Counted from the stretch's first letter, positions 1 to 12,949 are shown. The stretch is 64,000 bases of DNA from Gnetum montanum (GCA_015680685.1 MNCI01020990.1:330993-394992), one strand, 5' to 3'. The notes: generated from the sequence alone by a model not told the origin. Program-made: numbers and translations.

Positions 1-48
1 NNNNNNNNNNNNNNNNNNNNNNNNNNNNNNNNNNNNNNNNNNNNNNNN
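1..48. other. Assembly gap
   Basis: Run of N at the left edge of the window. Confidence 1.
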
Positions 49-615
49 AAATATCTCCTAGCTCTGTTAATTCGGTTGTACACCTGTCTTAGTGTGCCTT
101 CGTGTCTCTGTTTCCACGTTCAGTGGACTGGTATGGTGATAACGAATGTGTCAGTGTCGGGCACTGCTGCTTTTTTGGTGTTTAGTTGCTGAAGAGCGGA
201 GGAGGAAGATTTTCCTTGGAAAAATAGTGTGCTAAACATGCAGTTCTGGAAGAATAGGCCAAGATTCCTTTGGTTCTAGCAGCCAATGACAAACACAATT
301 TAGGGTTTCAGCTGCCTGACATTTTTGCCCCAAATTTACCTAGGGCATCCTACGTTTTTTTTTCAATCATCTTCCAAATCACTGCCGTTGTTATTGATTG
401 CAGAGCTAGGGGTGAACGTACTATGGATCTGCACGCTTGCGGGCCTTGCAGAGAACATCCAGGAAGGCATTGAAGGTGGACAGATCCGGGGAAAGCTAAA
501 GCACTGAATATCGGAGGGAAAAATTTGAATTTGAAGGTGTCGCTGCTCAAATCCAAGAACTGCCGCTGCGAAGCTCTGATGAGCAGCAACAACCATAAGA
601 GCTCCTCCTTTGCCA
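49..615. other. No gene recognised; downstream flank of TTYH-like remnant
   Basis: On the minus strand this stretch lies where the C-terminal third of the neighbouring membrane-protein remnant should be. I translated all three minus frames and found neither the expected extracellular cysteine region nor the last transmembrane helix. Short open stretches exist on both strands but resemble nothing I know. It may be an intron, or unrelated DNA beyond a truncation point. Confidence 0.5.
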
Positions 616-1320
616 TTAGAAAATCTCCTCCAGATCTTTTGTTGGATGGTTCACCCACTGATCCACTTCCACATGGTTGTCTGAGACAATGTTGCAAAAT
701 AAAACGTATACTCCACAAGGATAAAGGTTAACGCAACCAAAAATCAGGCAACAAGAGCCAAGAAATAAACCAATGGCTTCAGCCAAACTTAGAAGAAAAC
801 AAACACGCAGCAATGGAAGAAGCAAAGTCACTGCAGCCAAGATAATCAACGCATAGCGCGAAGATTAGAGAGCATTTTTATCTGGTAAGATAACCAGTCA
901 CATTTCTGAGATTTTCTTCATGTAATCCGCCTTGCCCACATATCCTTGTTCAAATCTTCCTCTCCAAAATACATCATAAAGCTTCCGGCTAATGCAACAA
1001 TTTTAGAAGAATGAGGATGATCAGTCTTGGGTTGCAACTTGAATGCTGATCTTTGTAAACATTTTCTTTACCACAACAACAGCAACAGAGGGTAATGAGT
1101 AGCAATAATCCATAAAAGATGAACCAAAGAACACCAACAGCAAACAGAGCAACCCTGTAAACCCAACAGAGGCCCAATAATGGCGATTAGTGAGGTTCCA
1201 TCTGCCAGTGTAGGTATCAAATTGGTTTAGAGGATCAGGCCTTCTGGTCCTATTAGGTGCCAGGAAAAAACTGAGCAAAGTCTTTTGGCGTCCATGAACG
1301 GATCCTCTGAAACTGGATAA
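616..1320 (-). pseudogene. TTYH-like plant four-TM membrane protein remnant
   Basis: Reading down from 1320, the minus strand encodes pieces of the plant transmembrane family PTHR31414 (tweety-homologue-like, Arabidopsis At2g12400 type) in the correct order. First comes RTRRPDPLNQF, then YTGRWNLTNRHYWASVGFTG (about 1245-1155), the family's most conserved stretch before its first membrane helix. The helix itself (ALFAVGVLWFIFYGLLLLI, then a cysteine cluster) is read only after a frameshift near 1155. Next are a GRFEQGYVGKADY loop and EENLRNVTGYLT near 900. A second hydrophobic hairpin (RYALIILAAVTLLL, 849-700) ends with VSDNHVEVDQWVNHPTKDLEEI, matching the family's VxDTCVAMxEWVxNP segment. At least two frameshifts and several stops break it. 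About 50 residues between the LRNV motif and the second hairpin are missing. The N-terminal signal region and the C-terminal third were not found. No intron is obvious between the pieces, so it may be retrocopied. Family assignment is from remembered consensus, not a search. Confidence 0.8.
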
Positions 1321-2640
1321 TTTTGGGTGGAAATCTTATAAACCAAAGTTTATACCTGAAATTCTGCATAGATTTTTTTTATAATTCTACTATATATAGG
1401 AATGGTACTTCTATATATTTTTTCTTAAATAACAAAAATGCTATTGTTAACTTATTCTTTTCCTCTCAAACTGAAATTTTAGCCACTTCTCCAAAAATTC
1501 TTAAACAATTTAATCTTACCAACCTACTCCATGAAATGGCCAACTGTGCTAACAATTCCAAAGTAATGTTAGAGGAGATTAAGAGATTCACTGGAAGAAT
1601 ATGTTCAAGTCAAGTATATTATATTTTAACCAAAAATTTCATAAACATTAAGATGAAATCAATAAATTTTAAAAATAAAATTCTAAATTTTCAATGATAG
1701 TGTTCATCAAAATATATAAAGTTGTTGTAATAGTCATTTAAGAAAATGGTGGCCATGTCATGGCGCTTGGTACTAGTCTGAATTATTGGCATCCAGTGGT
1801 CTCCAATGATACAAGCTTTCAAAATCAAACCTTCACTCTTACAAAAGGTAATGTGGAAAAAGCATCCAAAAAACATGGCCAAATCCATGGCCAAAAACAT
1901 AGCAATTAGCCATGGAAATCATAGACAAGCCAAAAAATTATCTCACATAGCATACCCTCATCACTTTTGCCTACAACAATAGCTACATCTAAACCAATGA
2001 AGTCACGAAACAAGCATTATGGCAAGCACGAGGTAAATGCATGAGTATTTCTAGTAGTTTTGGAACTACCAAGGTAAGACATGGAAATTATTAGAAACCC
2101 TTACCTCTACATATTGAGCACATGAACTACCTATGACTCATGGAAAAAGTAGAGACAACAATGGCAATAACACTAACCCTAAGCGGCATTGACATAGATG
2201 GCCATGGTGACAAGAAGCACAACCATAAGACTCCATCACACAAAGATCCAAAAGAAGCTACCAAGGAAGAAGGGATGTGAGACACAGAGGTCACCACGTG
2301 GTGATCATGAAGCCCCACTATGCTAAGATTGTGTCCATTTGTAAGCACAATAGCATAGGATAGTATACATGGCTTTGGATTTTAGTGAACTTGTGGGATT
2401 CAATGCATGATTACAAGGTCAATGTTGTGTTTCCATATTTTCAAGTGATTTTATTATTTTGATTTGATCTACCTTTACCACATAAAATATCATATAAACT
2501 TTAAATCAAAACCTCCATTATGGGAAGAAGCCAATTTTGGCATAACATCATATTAAGGGGTTCAATAATTTCATTCCATATAATATATCATCTAAAAGTT
2601 ATAAGGAAGAGGTTTAATGAACATTTGGCAAACATATTAC
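1321..2640. other. AT-rich DNA, no gene recognised
   Basis: A 124-codon open frame at 1323-1697 on the plus strand is AT-driven (mostly N, I, K, F, L) and resembles no family I know. A 73-codon minus frame at 2127-2348 is also unrecognised. I regard both as chance. Confidence 0.5.
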
Positions 2641-3010
2641 AACATTGATACTCTACATGAGAAGTTATAACTTCCTATGGAAGTTACAACTTGTTTTCCT
2701 TGATATTTTTGGAATTGTGATTACCAAGAGAACACTTGCCAACTATGACATATATTTTTCTAATTTTTGTAACCTCCCATGGTAATCTCTACAATATTTG
2801 TTACTAAGAAAACACTTGGCAACCATAGCATAAATTTCTAATAACTTCCTTTGGAAATTATAACTTCTAGGGTGGTTATGAATTAATACCCCTAGATATT
2901 TGTAATACCCTTAACCTTTCATAATTATTATAACTACCCTAAGGTCACTATAAAAGGACCTTTAAAGATAGAGTTAAAAGAGAATTTTTGGAAGGAATGG
3001 AAAGATCAAA
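2640..3010 (+). repeat. Diverged direct repeats ending at a TATA-like box; possible old LTR U3
   Basis: Two diverged direct repeats (about 2712-2790 and 2797-2870) share the core AACACTTGSCAACYATRRCAT, followed by TTTCTAATNNTTYGT-like text. Several GAAGTTATAACTT-like palindromes surround them. A TATAAAAGG box follows at 2949-2957. Repeats followed by a TATA box are typical of an LTR U3 region, but no partner LTR, primer-binding site or coding remnant was found, so this is tentative. Confidence 0.3.
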
Positions 3011-6000
3011 AAGAAGATATTGAAGTTTTTCAGATGGCTTGCTAAAGACTTTAATTTGACTACTTTATTTTAATCCTATGAGTTCATTCCTTCCCATTTT
3101 TTTTAGTTGCTTAGCTAATGGTTTAGATAGTATCATTCTTAGCATTTAACTTTGGAATTTTTCCTAGCTTGCTTTTATAGATTTGTTTTTACAAAATATT
3201 AGACTTCTATTAAGATTTTCCATAGAAGAGCTCATGTTGTTGAAAATCCTCAAGAGCAATTTAATAGTAATGTCTTAATGAAATCACCTATTTTAAGCAT
3301 AGAGAATCTAGGAAAGTTTTTGATATTTTGAGACAACTTAAATAGCTTCATTGTTTTAAAGTATACTACCTTGGTATTTCAATCATGAAATTTTCAAATT
3401 TTTGAAGGCTCTATTGAATATAATCTTTGACAACTATTAACTAGCCAAAATATAGACCCGTACTTTAACATTTACATAGCAATTTTTGGTAGTATAATAA
3501 GATTGTTTGTATTAAATTACTTCTTGAGCTTAGAGGGTTTGGATAATTTGTAGTTGATTGAATTGGAATAGCTTTATTGTGAAGTGTTTCCTTATGATAA
3601 TTTATCTTTCTCAAATATTTGAGATTTCACAGGAATCTACTTTCTTTTATTTCTCTTTCTAAGTCCATTGAATCTCACTCTATTTCTAGTTTTCTTGTAG
3701 AACTTTTTCTTTGGGAAAAATTAGGAGTAGATTGGTAGAATTGTGCTTAAACATTTTTTGCAAAATTTTATTTGTTACAAGTAATGTAGTATAAGGACCA
3801 TATAGACTAAGTGAGTGAACAAAATAGGAATCTCCAGAAACTCACAATATTTGACAAAGTTAGTCAAATCTCTTTATGATAGACAATTACAAAACCCAGC
3901 CATTTCAATAATCACAACAGCAAATAAATACTCATGATTACTTTGTTTTATAACTACTGAGTCTATTTGGAGGTATCTAGGCCTTGGTGTTGCCAAAGAC
4001 CAACAAGCACCTAAATGCTATTTGAAGAACACCTTCAATCCCATGACCCCATAGATCACAAGACCTAGAGGCCATCCCACGTTGGTGGTCCAATCCCAAA
4101 TGGTCACCAACAGTTCTTTTGGCACTAAAAGAAGGGTAGAAAGTCTATCATCTAAGTTCATAAGCATGATAGTCCTAATGCACCAAAAAATATGTGTTAA
4201 TTATTTTCTTTGGCTAAAGCCATGATTCATACAATGATAAACAATCTTCATGTATCTTTCCATGACAATGTTCAAGCATTCACAAGCTCCTTGTCTTTAT
4301 TTGGCTATGTTCTTCAAAATGTTAGAGATGCAAGAATAATTATGAAATTTGGCAAAGAAGAGTTTGACCATATCTTCTCAATGTTAAATTGATTTAAGAT
4401 GTGATGATTTGTACCAAGTTTACTAAGGATCAATGAAGATGTATGGAAATAACTACAACTTATGCAAGTCACTGACAATTCCTCAAAGATAGAAAGCATT
4501 ATCCAACACCTACATGTGTAGTTGGAGATCATCACTAGTAAGCCATCTATAAGTGGAAATATATGCCATGTTGATATACTTAATATGACTATTACAAATA
4601 TGCTCCCATGAAATGTAAATAGATTCACTGAGTTTATGCCAATCATCCCAATTAAATAGTGAAGCACCCTCATCACTAGATGTTCTACAAAAGTGAAACT
4701 GTTGAAACCTAGAAAGTAAGTCTACATCATGATTCCTTGCTACACTTCAGTACAATTTACCTAACTATGGACCTTCATGGTGAATTTGCCTCTTTCCTTT
4801 CCTATTAGCTTCATCATGATTCTTCTCTGAATGTTTAAATGAAATGATACAACATGTCATCTTCTCTATTAATTAATCTTAGAGATATTATTGTCAATGA
4901 GGTTCATATTCATTGTTAACTAGTTTCAATACCACATAATAAGCTTAATCATTTTCCAAAAGCAGATTGATTATAACCTCCTTAGAATCATGTTATTTAG
5001 CTTTAGCTAATTCCTTTAAGAATATCCATGAACATCATGCCACATCCTCTATTTATCTTAATGATAGTTCAAGATAACTAGTGATAGAGAGACATCATCT
5101 AGGTGTTCAAATGAAAATTGGGTCCTCCTTTATTTTGTCACATTTCCTATACTAGAGCTTCTTGGTGGGTTTTTCTTATTATTCATCATCTTGCCTATGA
5201 TAGTAACCTACATACAATCTAATTAAACAAGTGTTAAACTAATAATGTACAGGTATTTTCAAGTAATTCACCAATGCCTTCACCTACAATGGCACTAATG
5301 ATAGGCATCCCACTGGCCATGAACAATGGGATTTTATCATACAAAACCCAGTGTAATTCATTTGTTAATTTTGAAGATGATGTTGATTGAATTTTCAAGA
5401 ATACTTGTGTATGTCATTTTGTTTAATAAATATAAAATATGTTGTAATACGTATGATACATGAGAAATCTGTGTTGCCATAGTCAAAGAAAAGAGAAATT
5501 ATTTATAATTTTATATTTTCTAATTTTTATGTATTTTATGAATATAAAAATAAAATAATAAGAAATAATCATGCATTTTAATTCTTTGCAAAATAGATCC
5601 AACACACCCACATGTCACAATCCCTTAGGTAATAGGCATAACACCTCATACTAAAAGCATAAAATGGCTCATAGTTAGAACCTTAATGACCCAACATCAT
5701 ACTGTACAAGTATGACCTCATTGGATAAGGGTGAATCATCATATCTTAATTAACATGGAAAATAATTAATTAATTAATTAAATTATATGATAGTTATGTG
5801 ATTTTTATTTTTGGTGTTTATAGTTTATGGAATCCCTGGTACATATCATGAGAAAATCATAAGCTTTATTCACAATGCATAACACTGGACTTCACATTGA
5901 CCAAATGATTTTAGTCTATGTAAGTAAGGTGTCACTCTAACAAATTTAAGTTGCTCTTGTAAAAGTGATAACTCAAAATACATACAAAATAAAAATAAAA

Positions 6001-8158
6001 TTAACATAGCCAAGAAGAGAGAAGCTCTTCACTCAAAGCCATATGCCACAAGCCTGAAGAAATATGAAATGACCAAAGATACTAGATAAGAGGTTAACTA
6101 GGATATTTAAAGCCTTTGACATGCAACAATTTAGATTCATTAATGCCTAGATAATTAATGAAATTTTGTCAATTTAGCCTAGCAATTTGAATCACACTTT
6201 AGATCACAAGAGAAAATTAGTTCTAGGAAAGGGATGTGTCAACATCCTTATGCTGATATAAGAGGTGCACTAATGCAATGGTATCAGCATATCCTTCCTA
6301 CCACTAGTATCATACCACCAAGTTCAAGTAAAAGCTAGAACCCAAGGGGACATGTCACAAGGTCCTTGGGATCTTTAAAGAAGATTAAACACATCCTAAG
6401 AAAATTGAAACATACACACAATCCAAAGGTATGATACCAAAGGAAAGAATGCATCCCTAGAAGACATGAATCTTAAAGGCATATGCTAGGACTATAAACA
6501 TAGGGCATACTTAGCACTTTTCAAATCTAGGGCTTATAATTGACTTACAAAATACCACTAGATGACTCATCACAAATGATGCATCTTGCTAACTCTTCTT
6601 CTTTGATAGATTTCTAGAATGTTTTCCCCAAATTTTTATTCATGATTTTTCATATGTCATTTTCTTTGTCCATAATGCTCTAGAAATTATTATAATACAA
6701 TAACCCTGCCATCTATCTTTCCAATAATTTGAAATTTTAAGCCACATAAAAAATAATAGAACATTTTGAAAAGGTCTTGTCTAGATCTTTCACGAATTTG
6801 ACCTTCAGCTCTGAAACCAATTTTTGTGATTTGGAAGGTAAATTACTTGATGGAAATTTAGAATTTCTACCAAAATCTAATGAGCATAAGAAAAATTTGA
6901 TTTACTATGAGTTGTGGTATTATAGTACATGTCGTGGTCTTCTACCATAAGATAATCATGGATCATGATACTTTACCATAAGCTAACCATAGGTGGTTAT
7001 GCTTTACCATAAGTTGAGCATGGATCATGGTAAAAAAAACATATTTTTAGATTAAATTTGGAAGCTTATATCTACCTCATTATTTGAATTTTTAAGGTGA
7101 TCTTGGGCATGTTAAAATGATATTAAAAATTATCTATTTTTCTATAAAATTTCAACTCAATTAGAGTTCATTTAATGAGTTAAATTTGGGTTGGAAAATT
7201 AGCACTCTTCATCACAAATCTTGGAATAATACCATGAGTTATGATGAAGTCATGTTTGATATTTTATAATGAATTTTATGAACATTTGTAGTGGTAACCT
7301 CATGGTTTCACTCAAGGAATATCATAAGCTAACCTCCAATCATGGTCTTCTTTACCATGAGTCAAGGTTAGGTTGGTGCTATAGAAACCTTGAATATCTT
7401 TGAATTTTGAAATCAAATTTTAATGAAACTTGATTTTTTAAAGTTATCTTAACTAATGGCCTGTGATATGATTTAATAAAATTCAATTTATTTTATGAGA
7501 ATTTGATTAGCTCTGACTTGATGATGTTTGATTTTCTTAGTTGATTATTAAGCCTTAATTACTAGAAATTTGGTTGAGTGTGATTAATTGAGTTGACGAA
7601 GCTGATGATGAAATGATGAAAATTGAATGTTGGTGATATTATTGAATGATAATTGTAGATGAGCTTTGGAATTATCAATGATGATGAATAAAAATAATGA
7701 AATAATAATTATTAATAAAATGGTCATGACTAGTGATGAATTGTTGATGAAATTGAAGAATTAGGAAAACAATTCGTAACTCTTTCAATCTTATTTCTCA
7801 AGAATCTCTTACAATCATACTTTAGCTACATATTTATGGCCAAATGAAGGGGCCATAATTGTATATGATGGGACAGATCTATTTTCATGAAAAATGGACT
7901 AGAAATTAAAGGGACATATGAGATTAGGGTCATCATTTAGGTGTATCTATCCATTAATATTTTATAAGAAATAAAAATAAATGAAAATTCATAATTTTTT
8001 TCATTTATGAGATAAAAAGTTAAATGAAAATTGCAAGCCTCTTATCTCTATATTATAAAAATTCTAATTTATCTTCTCTTAATATTCAACTTTTTACCTT
8101 TTGTCTTCATTTTTCTACTTCACATTGTTGTACTACCATATATAAATATAAGTTTTAG
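3011..8158. other. Long AT-rich stretch with no recognisable gene
   Basis: The only open frames above 60 codons are 4210-4392 plus, 4314-4676 minus (overlapping antisense) and the start of 8031-8276 plus. None shows a recognisable domain. Around 6900-7030 the phrase CCATAAG followed by ATCATGG recurs loosely, with more at 7300-7370, suggesting an eroded simple repeat. An (ATTA)n-like tract lies near 5766-5785. Confidence 0.5.
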
Positions 8159-8368
8159 TGTGACATCCATTGTGAAATGTCATGGAAAACATCAAATATA
8201 CGTTATATTAGACATTATGTGTAAGAAGGTAATATACCAAATGTCAAATATATGTAACATTCCACATTGTGCATAAAGAAAATAATAGGTAAAATGCAAA
8301 AGGAAAGAGGAAAGAATGCTTTATTGATGTGGAATAGTGTATCTAGATCATGCTCTGAGAGCCTTCCA
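8159..8368 (-). repeat. LTR-B 3'-end fragment (minus orientation)
   Basis: This is a diverged copy of the last roughly 200 bp of LTR-B, readily aligned with 10157-10366 in the same orientation and with 24200-24417 reversed. Shared text includes the LTR end TGTGACATCC (reversed), the AACATCAAATAT block and AGAATGCTTTATT. It has no primer-binding site beside it and stops abruptly at the neighbouring minisatellite, so it is a truncated relic. Confidence 0.8.
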
Positions 8369-8381
8369 TGATTTCCATGGA

Positions 8382-8560
8382 GCTCTATTGGAGGAGCTTT
8401 CCATGGTTTCTTTGGTGCTTTGTGGGAGGCAGCCTTTCATGGTGCCCACAAAGCTTCATGGTAGGTATCCTTCCACAATGTCTACAATGCTCCGTGGGAG
8501 GCAACCTTCCATGGTGTTCACAGAGGTTCATGGAAAGCAACCTTCCATGGTGTGAAATGT
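8382..8560. repeat. 36-bp minisatellite, about five units
   Basis: Units start at 8382, 8417, 8453, 8489 and 8525; the last four are spaced exactly 36 bp. Each contains GG, a variable TAGGTA or GAGGCA-like segment, and CCTTCCATGG. Because 36 is a multiple of 3, both strands stay open and the plus strand reads as 12-residue repeats such as CSVGGNLPWCSQ. Substitutions between units are many but the spacing is kept. No start or flanking protein domain shows that it is translated. Confidence 0.85.
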
Positions 8561-9240
8561 TCATGGATGCCATAGACTACCAAAATTTTTGGCAAATTTT
8601 TCATCAATGAAGGCATAGGCGATAGTGGTGTTAGTTCCAATGCAAGCACAGGCAGAAATGGTGCACATGGTGGTGGTGGTGCATTGCTAGAAATGTTGGC
8701 TTTGCAGGAGCAAGGCAAGGTAGGCAAGGCAAGCAAAAATAAAGTAACACAATGATAGGTGTAGAGGACAGTAGGCTATGGAAGGGTAGAGTAGTACTAC
8801 ACAAGAGTATGCAAAAGGATGGTGGGTTGGGTAACAAGAGTAGAATGGATGTGCAGGTTAGCAATGTGGTGAGGCAGGGGCTAGCATAGACAACATCACG
8901 GCATGAGGTGAGGAGGTCGTCTAATGTAGCATGGTCAATTTACATGATGAGCTACTTGTGTTAGAGTTATGACATTTGGCTAGGGCCTGCATGAGGCAGT
9001 GGTCGTGACTGCAATGTAAGTGACCACAAGTGTAGTGCATGTGCATGTTGGTGACATTAGTGCTCTCTTGCGGCATGAAAAAAGATTTTGGCAGCGTAGC
9101 ATAGAGCTGCAAGATGGGGCAACAACAATAGGGAAGGAACGACAATGGAGCAATGGTAGCTAGCATTTTGCAATGAAGAGGTGATGGGTTGCGTGGCCCT
9201 AAGGAAGGGGCTGTGCAACCTTCAAAAAAACTTTTTTTTG
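8561..9240. other. GC-richer stretch, no gene recognised
   Basis: Base composition is richer in G than the neighbours. The minus strand has overlapping open frames (8518-8736, 8631-8864, 8921-9166) rich in L, P, C and H, which I take as compositional. It ends in a T-rich tract at about 9226-9300. Confidence 0.45.
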
Positions 9241-10156
9241 CTTCTCTTTATTTTATTTTTTATTAAATGTATTATTTATTTTACTTATTTATTTATATTT
9301 AAATCATTTTGAGGTTGGGATTCCAACCTGCAACCTCTCCTTTTGTTTATTTTTCCAACTTGATATTCCTATGCTAACACATAAATAAAATGATGACTTT
9401 TAGATGACAACAATAACTATAAACAATATCCCAACCTTTAAATGCAAAACATAATACTTTTACCTTATTATTTTTTGAGTGTGATATAATCTTATCCTCT
9501 CACATTAAGATTATGTCCTAGGTATTAAGGATAAGTAAGACATCATGACATTACCCCTTAAGTACTGGTTTTTGTATAAATCTCATAGTAATGAACCTTA
9601 TTAGTTGATTAAGGATGAGACAATCTTGTGAGTAGATTAAATTCCTTAAATTAATCAATACATAGGTCCTAGGTAATATGAGCATTGTCAAGCTTATAGG
9701 GGTAAGGTATTTAAGATACTAATTTTCAAACAAGACCAAATCAACTTATGTCATGGTTACTAATATTTTTGTATAATTTTAAAAATGACCTTAATCAATT
9801 AGTATTTTAATAATATTGCAAGGTAGATAAGAATCACCTATTATATCTTTCTCTTACCATTGCATCTTGCAATTTTATCTACCTTCTTGAAGCGTAATCA
9901 GATCTCCTAACTGATGGTATCCTTTGAAGGAATCTTTTGGTTGGTAGAGTCCATGTCCCTTGTAGATGTCTGATCCATTATCTATGAAACTAAAAGGAAA
10001 AGTATCTTTTGGCTTAAAAGGATCATTTCAAAAATGTGGCACATATGGTGGTGGTTCATGGCTCTCCTTGGATCTTGGTCCCATGGTTAATCATCAAGTT
10101 GTAGTCAACCCATGATTCCAATTAGCCCTTGGATCATGGTTTGCTCCAATATCAAA
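9241..10156 (-). mobile_element. Leader/internal remnant following LTR-B (minus)
   Basis: Directly after the LTR-B end, reading leftwards, comes a decayed primer-binding site (TTGATATTGGAGCAAACC, compared with TTGGTATCAGAGCAAACC at 24419). A leader follows that matches 24432-24790 in the opposite orientation, including AGCCAAAAGATAC and GATCAGACATCTACAA. Similarity fades by about 9700. The shared text near ATGGATCAGACATC could be the start of a gag gene, but stops follow soon after. 9241-9700 itself holds nothing I recognise. Confidence 0.6.
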
Positions 10157-10724
10157 TGTGACATCCCATTCCTGAATGTCTTGGCAAACATCAAATATAA
10201 GTTATATTAGACATTATGTGTAAGAAAACAATATACCAAACATCAAATATATGTAACATTCGACATTATGCATAAAGAAAATAATAGGAAAAATGTAGAA
10301 GGAAATATTAAAGAATGCTTTATTAATGTGGAATAGTGTGTCTAGTTCATGTTTTAAGAGTGTTCCTTGGGGTTTTCTTACTTCATCATTTATCCCTTAG
10401 AGGCAATCCAACACTACCACCACAATTAGGCCTATCATTGGCCAACAGGGATGGTCAGTCCTCTTTTTGTCCCACTTCATCTGGCACCTATTACTCACCT
10501 TTACCAGCTCTGTAACCCATGCTAACACAACCTCTAATGCCTGATTATAAATGCATTATGTCAAATCCTCAAAGGTTACCTCAAGAGACATGTCCATTAT
10601 CATAGCATGCCCTTTTGGGTCCTAATTACCACTCCCCTTTTGGGTCTAGTTACGATAATGATAACACATGTTATGAAGAGGCTTCATCTTCATTATGCAA
10701 CAACACCATTTAGGAATGGGGACA
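10157..10724 (-). repeat. LTR-B copy 1 (568 bp)
   Basis: In minus orientation it starts TGTCCCCATTCCTAAATGG (at 10724) and ends GGGATGTCACA (at 10157). It aligns end to end with the LTRs at 23863-24417 and 48950-49518. It lies next to integrase sequence on its right and a PBS-like sequence on its left, so it could be the 3' LTR of element C, the 5' LTR of the remnant on its left, or both. Confidence 0.85.
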
Positions 10725-10829
10725 TTACATTTTGTTACCTTAGAATTTGGCTTATTGAATTCATTTCTTCTTCTTTCCTAGATTCCATAACATATACATA
10801 AAAATTTATTAAGGTATGCTTGTTTGAAA

Positions 10830-12740
10830 TGCATACTAGAACTAATAGTTGACGAGTCTTCTTCTATTATTGGCATACTTGGTAAATCTATCTCATGCTA
10901 CTTGAATTCTATCATTGACAATCTTAATTGACTCTATTATTTCTTTGATTATGCCAATTTTAGTTTTCTATCTATTCTATATAGAATCCTAGTACAGAGG
11001 TATTCAAATAGTCTACCATACAACACTTTGCAGAGCACCACGTTTGAACTAGCCAGCTAATTATTGTTGTAAGAAATTTTTCTCAACAACAAAAATCTAC
11101 CCTAACTATCCTTGTAGTTTAGTTCATAATCCCTAAGCATACCTTCCAATATTTTATTCTTCCTATTTTTTTGACTATATATTCATGAATGATAAGCTAA
11201 ACTAAGATTCAAATTAGTACCCAGACTCTTTTGAAAGATGACCAAAATCTAGAAGTAAGCTTGGAATTTCCATTAGATACTATAATACCATGGTATTTAG
11301 AACTTAGAACCTTTGTCTTGTTATCTATTGTTATCAAATGATAGTGACTGGTGAACATTTTATATGTGTATCAATAAATCTAACATGTTGAAATCCTTGA
11401 ACAATCATTTTAAAGATCTTATAATCAACACAATTCAAAATGAAACTGATATGAGAATTTTTGGTTAATGGATAGGCATTGTGAAGAACCTAACCATGCT
11501 ACTTAAAGATAATATATTTAGTCAATATCAAGACTTGTTAAGATAATGTATGAGCTAGGACATTAGGATACCTATAGGATTGATACTTACCATAACATAA
11601 TCCAATAGTTATTCTGGACATGCATGAGGATTTACAACTAAATAGTTGGTCTTATCTTGCATGAGGACTAGGTCTAGTTAGTATGATTCTCATAGTTATT
11701 TTAGTATCTAATGTTGAAAACCTTACGAGATTGTCAGTGTTAAGAGTAAATCATACATTTATAATTTCATCATGTCTTTATAGCTAACTATAGGCTAACA
11801 TGTACATGGATTAATATTTTAGAGGCACTAACAATGTGTTTTGAATCTTAGACCCCACCTTTCTAGTGATGTTCCAAGGAATTTCTCATTGAATTTCCTC
11901 TATTATGAAGATTTACTAATGCTTTCTACATGTTTTTCATTTAGAATTAGTAGGAAGCATTGGAGGTGATTAAGGTGGAGCTATTAAAAGGATCAAAATT
12001 GAATGAAAGATTAACTCTTTATGTAATTCATGCTATGTTTGCCTATTTAATGAATTTTTTATAATATCCACAAATGTGGGCTTTATGTTGAACTTTTATT
12101 TATGTTGTAATAATACCTAAGTAGGCATAATATGCTAATGTGAATTTTCAAGTGATTCCTAAGATATTAAATATTCGAAGTAATTATATGTTTTTAAATG
12201 ATTTTCTAAATGTTTAAGTTGTTCAAGGATTTATTAAGCAATTGATAATTTTTTTATCATGCTCTTTAAGCAAATTTTATAATTTATCTATGGTTAAATT
12301 CCAGGTGTGATAAATACAATCTTAGTCAGAACATCATGAAATATAATAATGTCTAATAGGAACAAATAAATAATCTCTTTGATATTAGTTACTACTTTCA
12401 TAGCTAACAAATGAAAATATATGATCAAAAGATCAATGTCTACAAGAATGAGATCCTCTACACTCTTAGTACAAGGTATTCTAATGATAAAATCCATGCC
12501 AATGGTTTTCCACTTCCACTCTAAAATATCATATGAGTAAAGGTAACAACTAAGTCTTTGATGATTTGTCTTAGCCTATTTGCATACTAAGATTCTAGCC
12601 ACAAATTCTTCCATATTTTTATTTATAAAAAACATTAATAATTCTTTCTAATATTTTGGTACATCTTATTACTACCCAAATGAATCTAGTGCTTGCTTAA
12701 GTGAGCCTCCTCAAGTATCTACTTTCTAACTAGTTCTAGC
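10830..12740 (-). pseudogene. Element C integrase (Ty3/gypsy), broken
   Basis: Reading the minus strand leftwards from 12740, the order is that of a Ty3/gypsy integrase. The zinc-binding N-terminus shows a HSSKH-like segment and a GSNKMY stretch, matching the usual HPGxTKMY. Next is the catalytic core with MDFIIRIP (12497), then DIDLLIIYFHLL and LHGVP/ISD-like text ending near 12294. Much farther on comes an integrase C-terminal linker, NDRIQVA...DRFTKYANNRRR, at about 10940-10830. Stops and frameshifts are frequent. The final beta-barrel/chromodomain segment is missing before the LTR at 10724. Integrase inserts element cDNA into host chromosomes; this copy cannot be functional. Confidence 0.8.
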
Positions 12741-12949
12741 ACATAAACTTTGTTATTAAATCTTAACAAGCTCAAACTATTCATTGAAAATAACAAATCC
12801 TCTAATAAAAGAGCTGACATCTTCTAAATTTAGAGGTTATCTCATCTCTTAGATTAGGTAAGATAGTAATACTATAGAGCTTCTCATCTATATTACCTAG
12901 TGTATCTACCACTATTTTACCCTTGCCTGGACAATACTAAATTGTAAAG

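Noticed and set aside
1323-1697. 124-codon open frame
   Set aside because: Composition follows local AT-richness and no domain or homologue is recognisable.
4314-4676. 120-codon minus-strand open frame
   Set aside because: Overlaps another chance frame on the plus strand (4210-4392), has no motif, and lies in DNA without gene-like features.
8631-8864. His-rich minus frame suggesting a metal-binding peptide
   Set aside because: The His run comes from a short GTG repeat; no conserved context.
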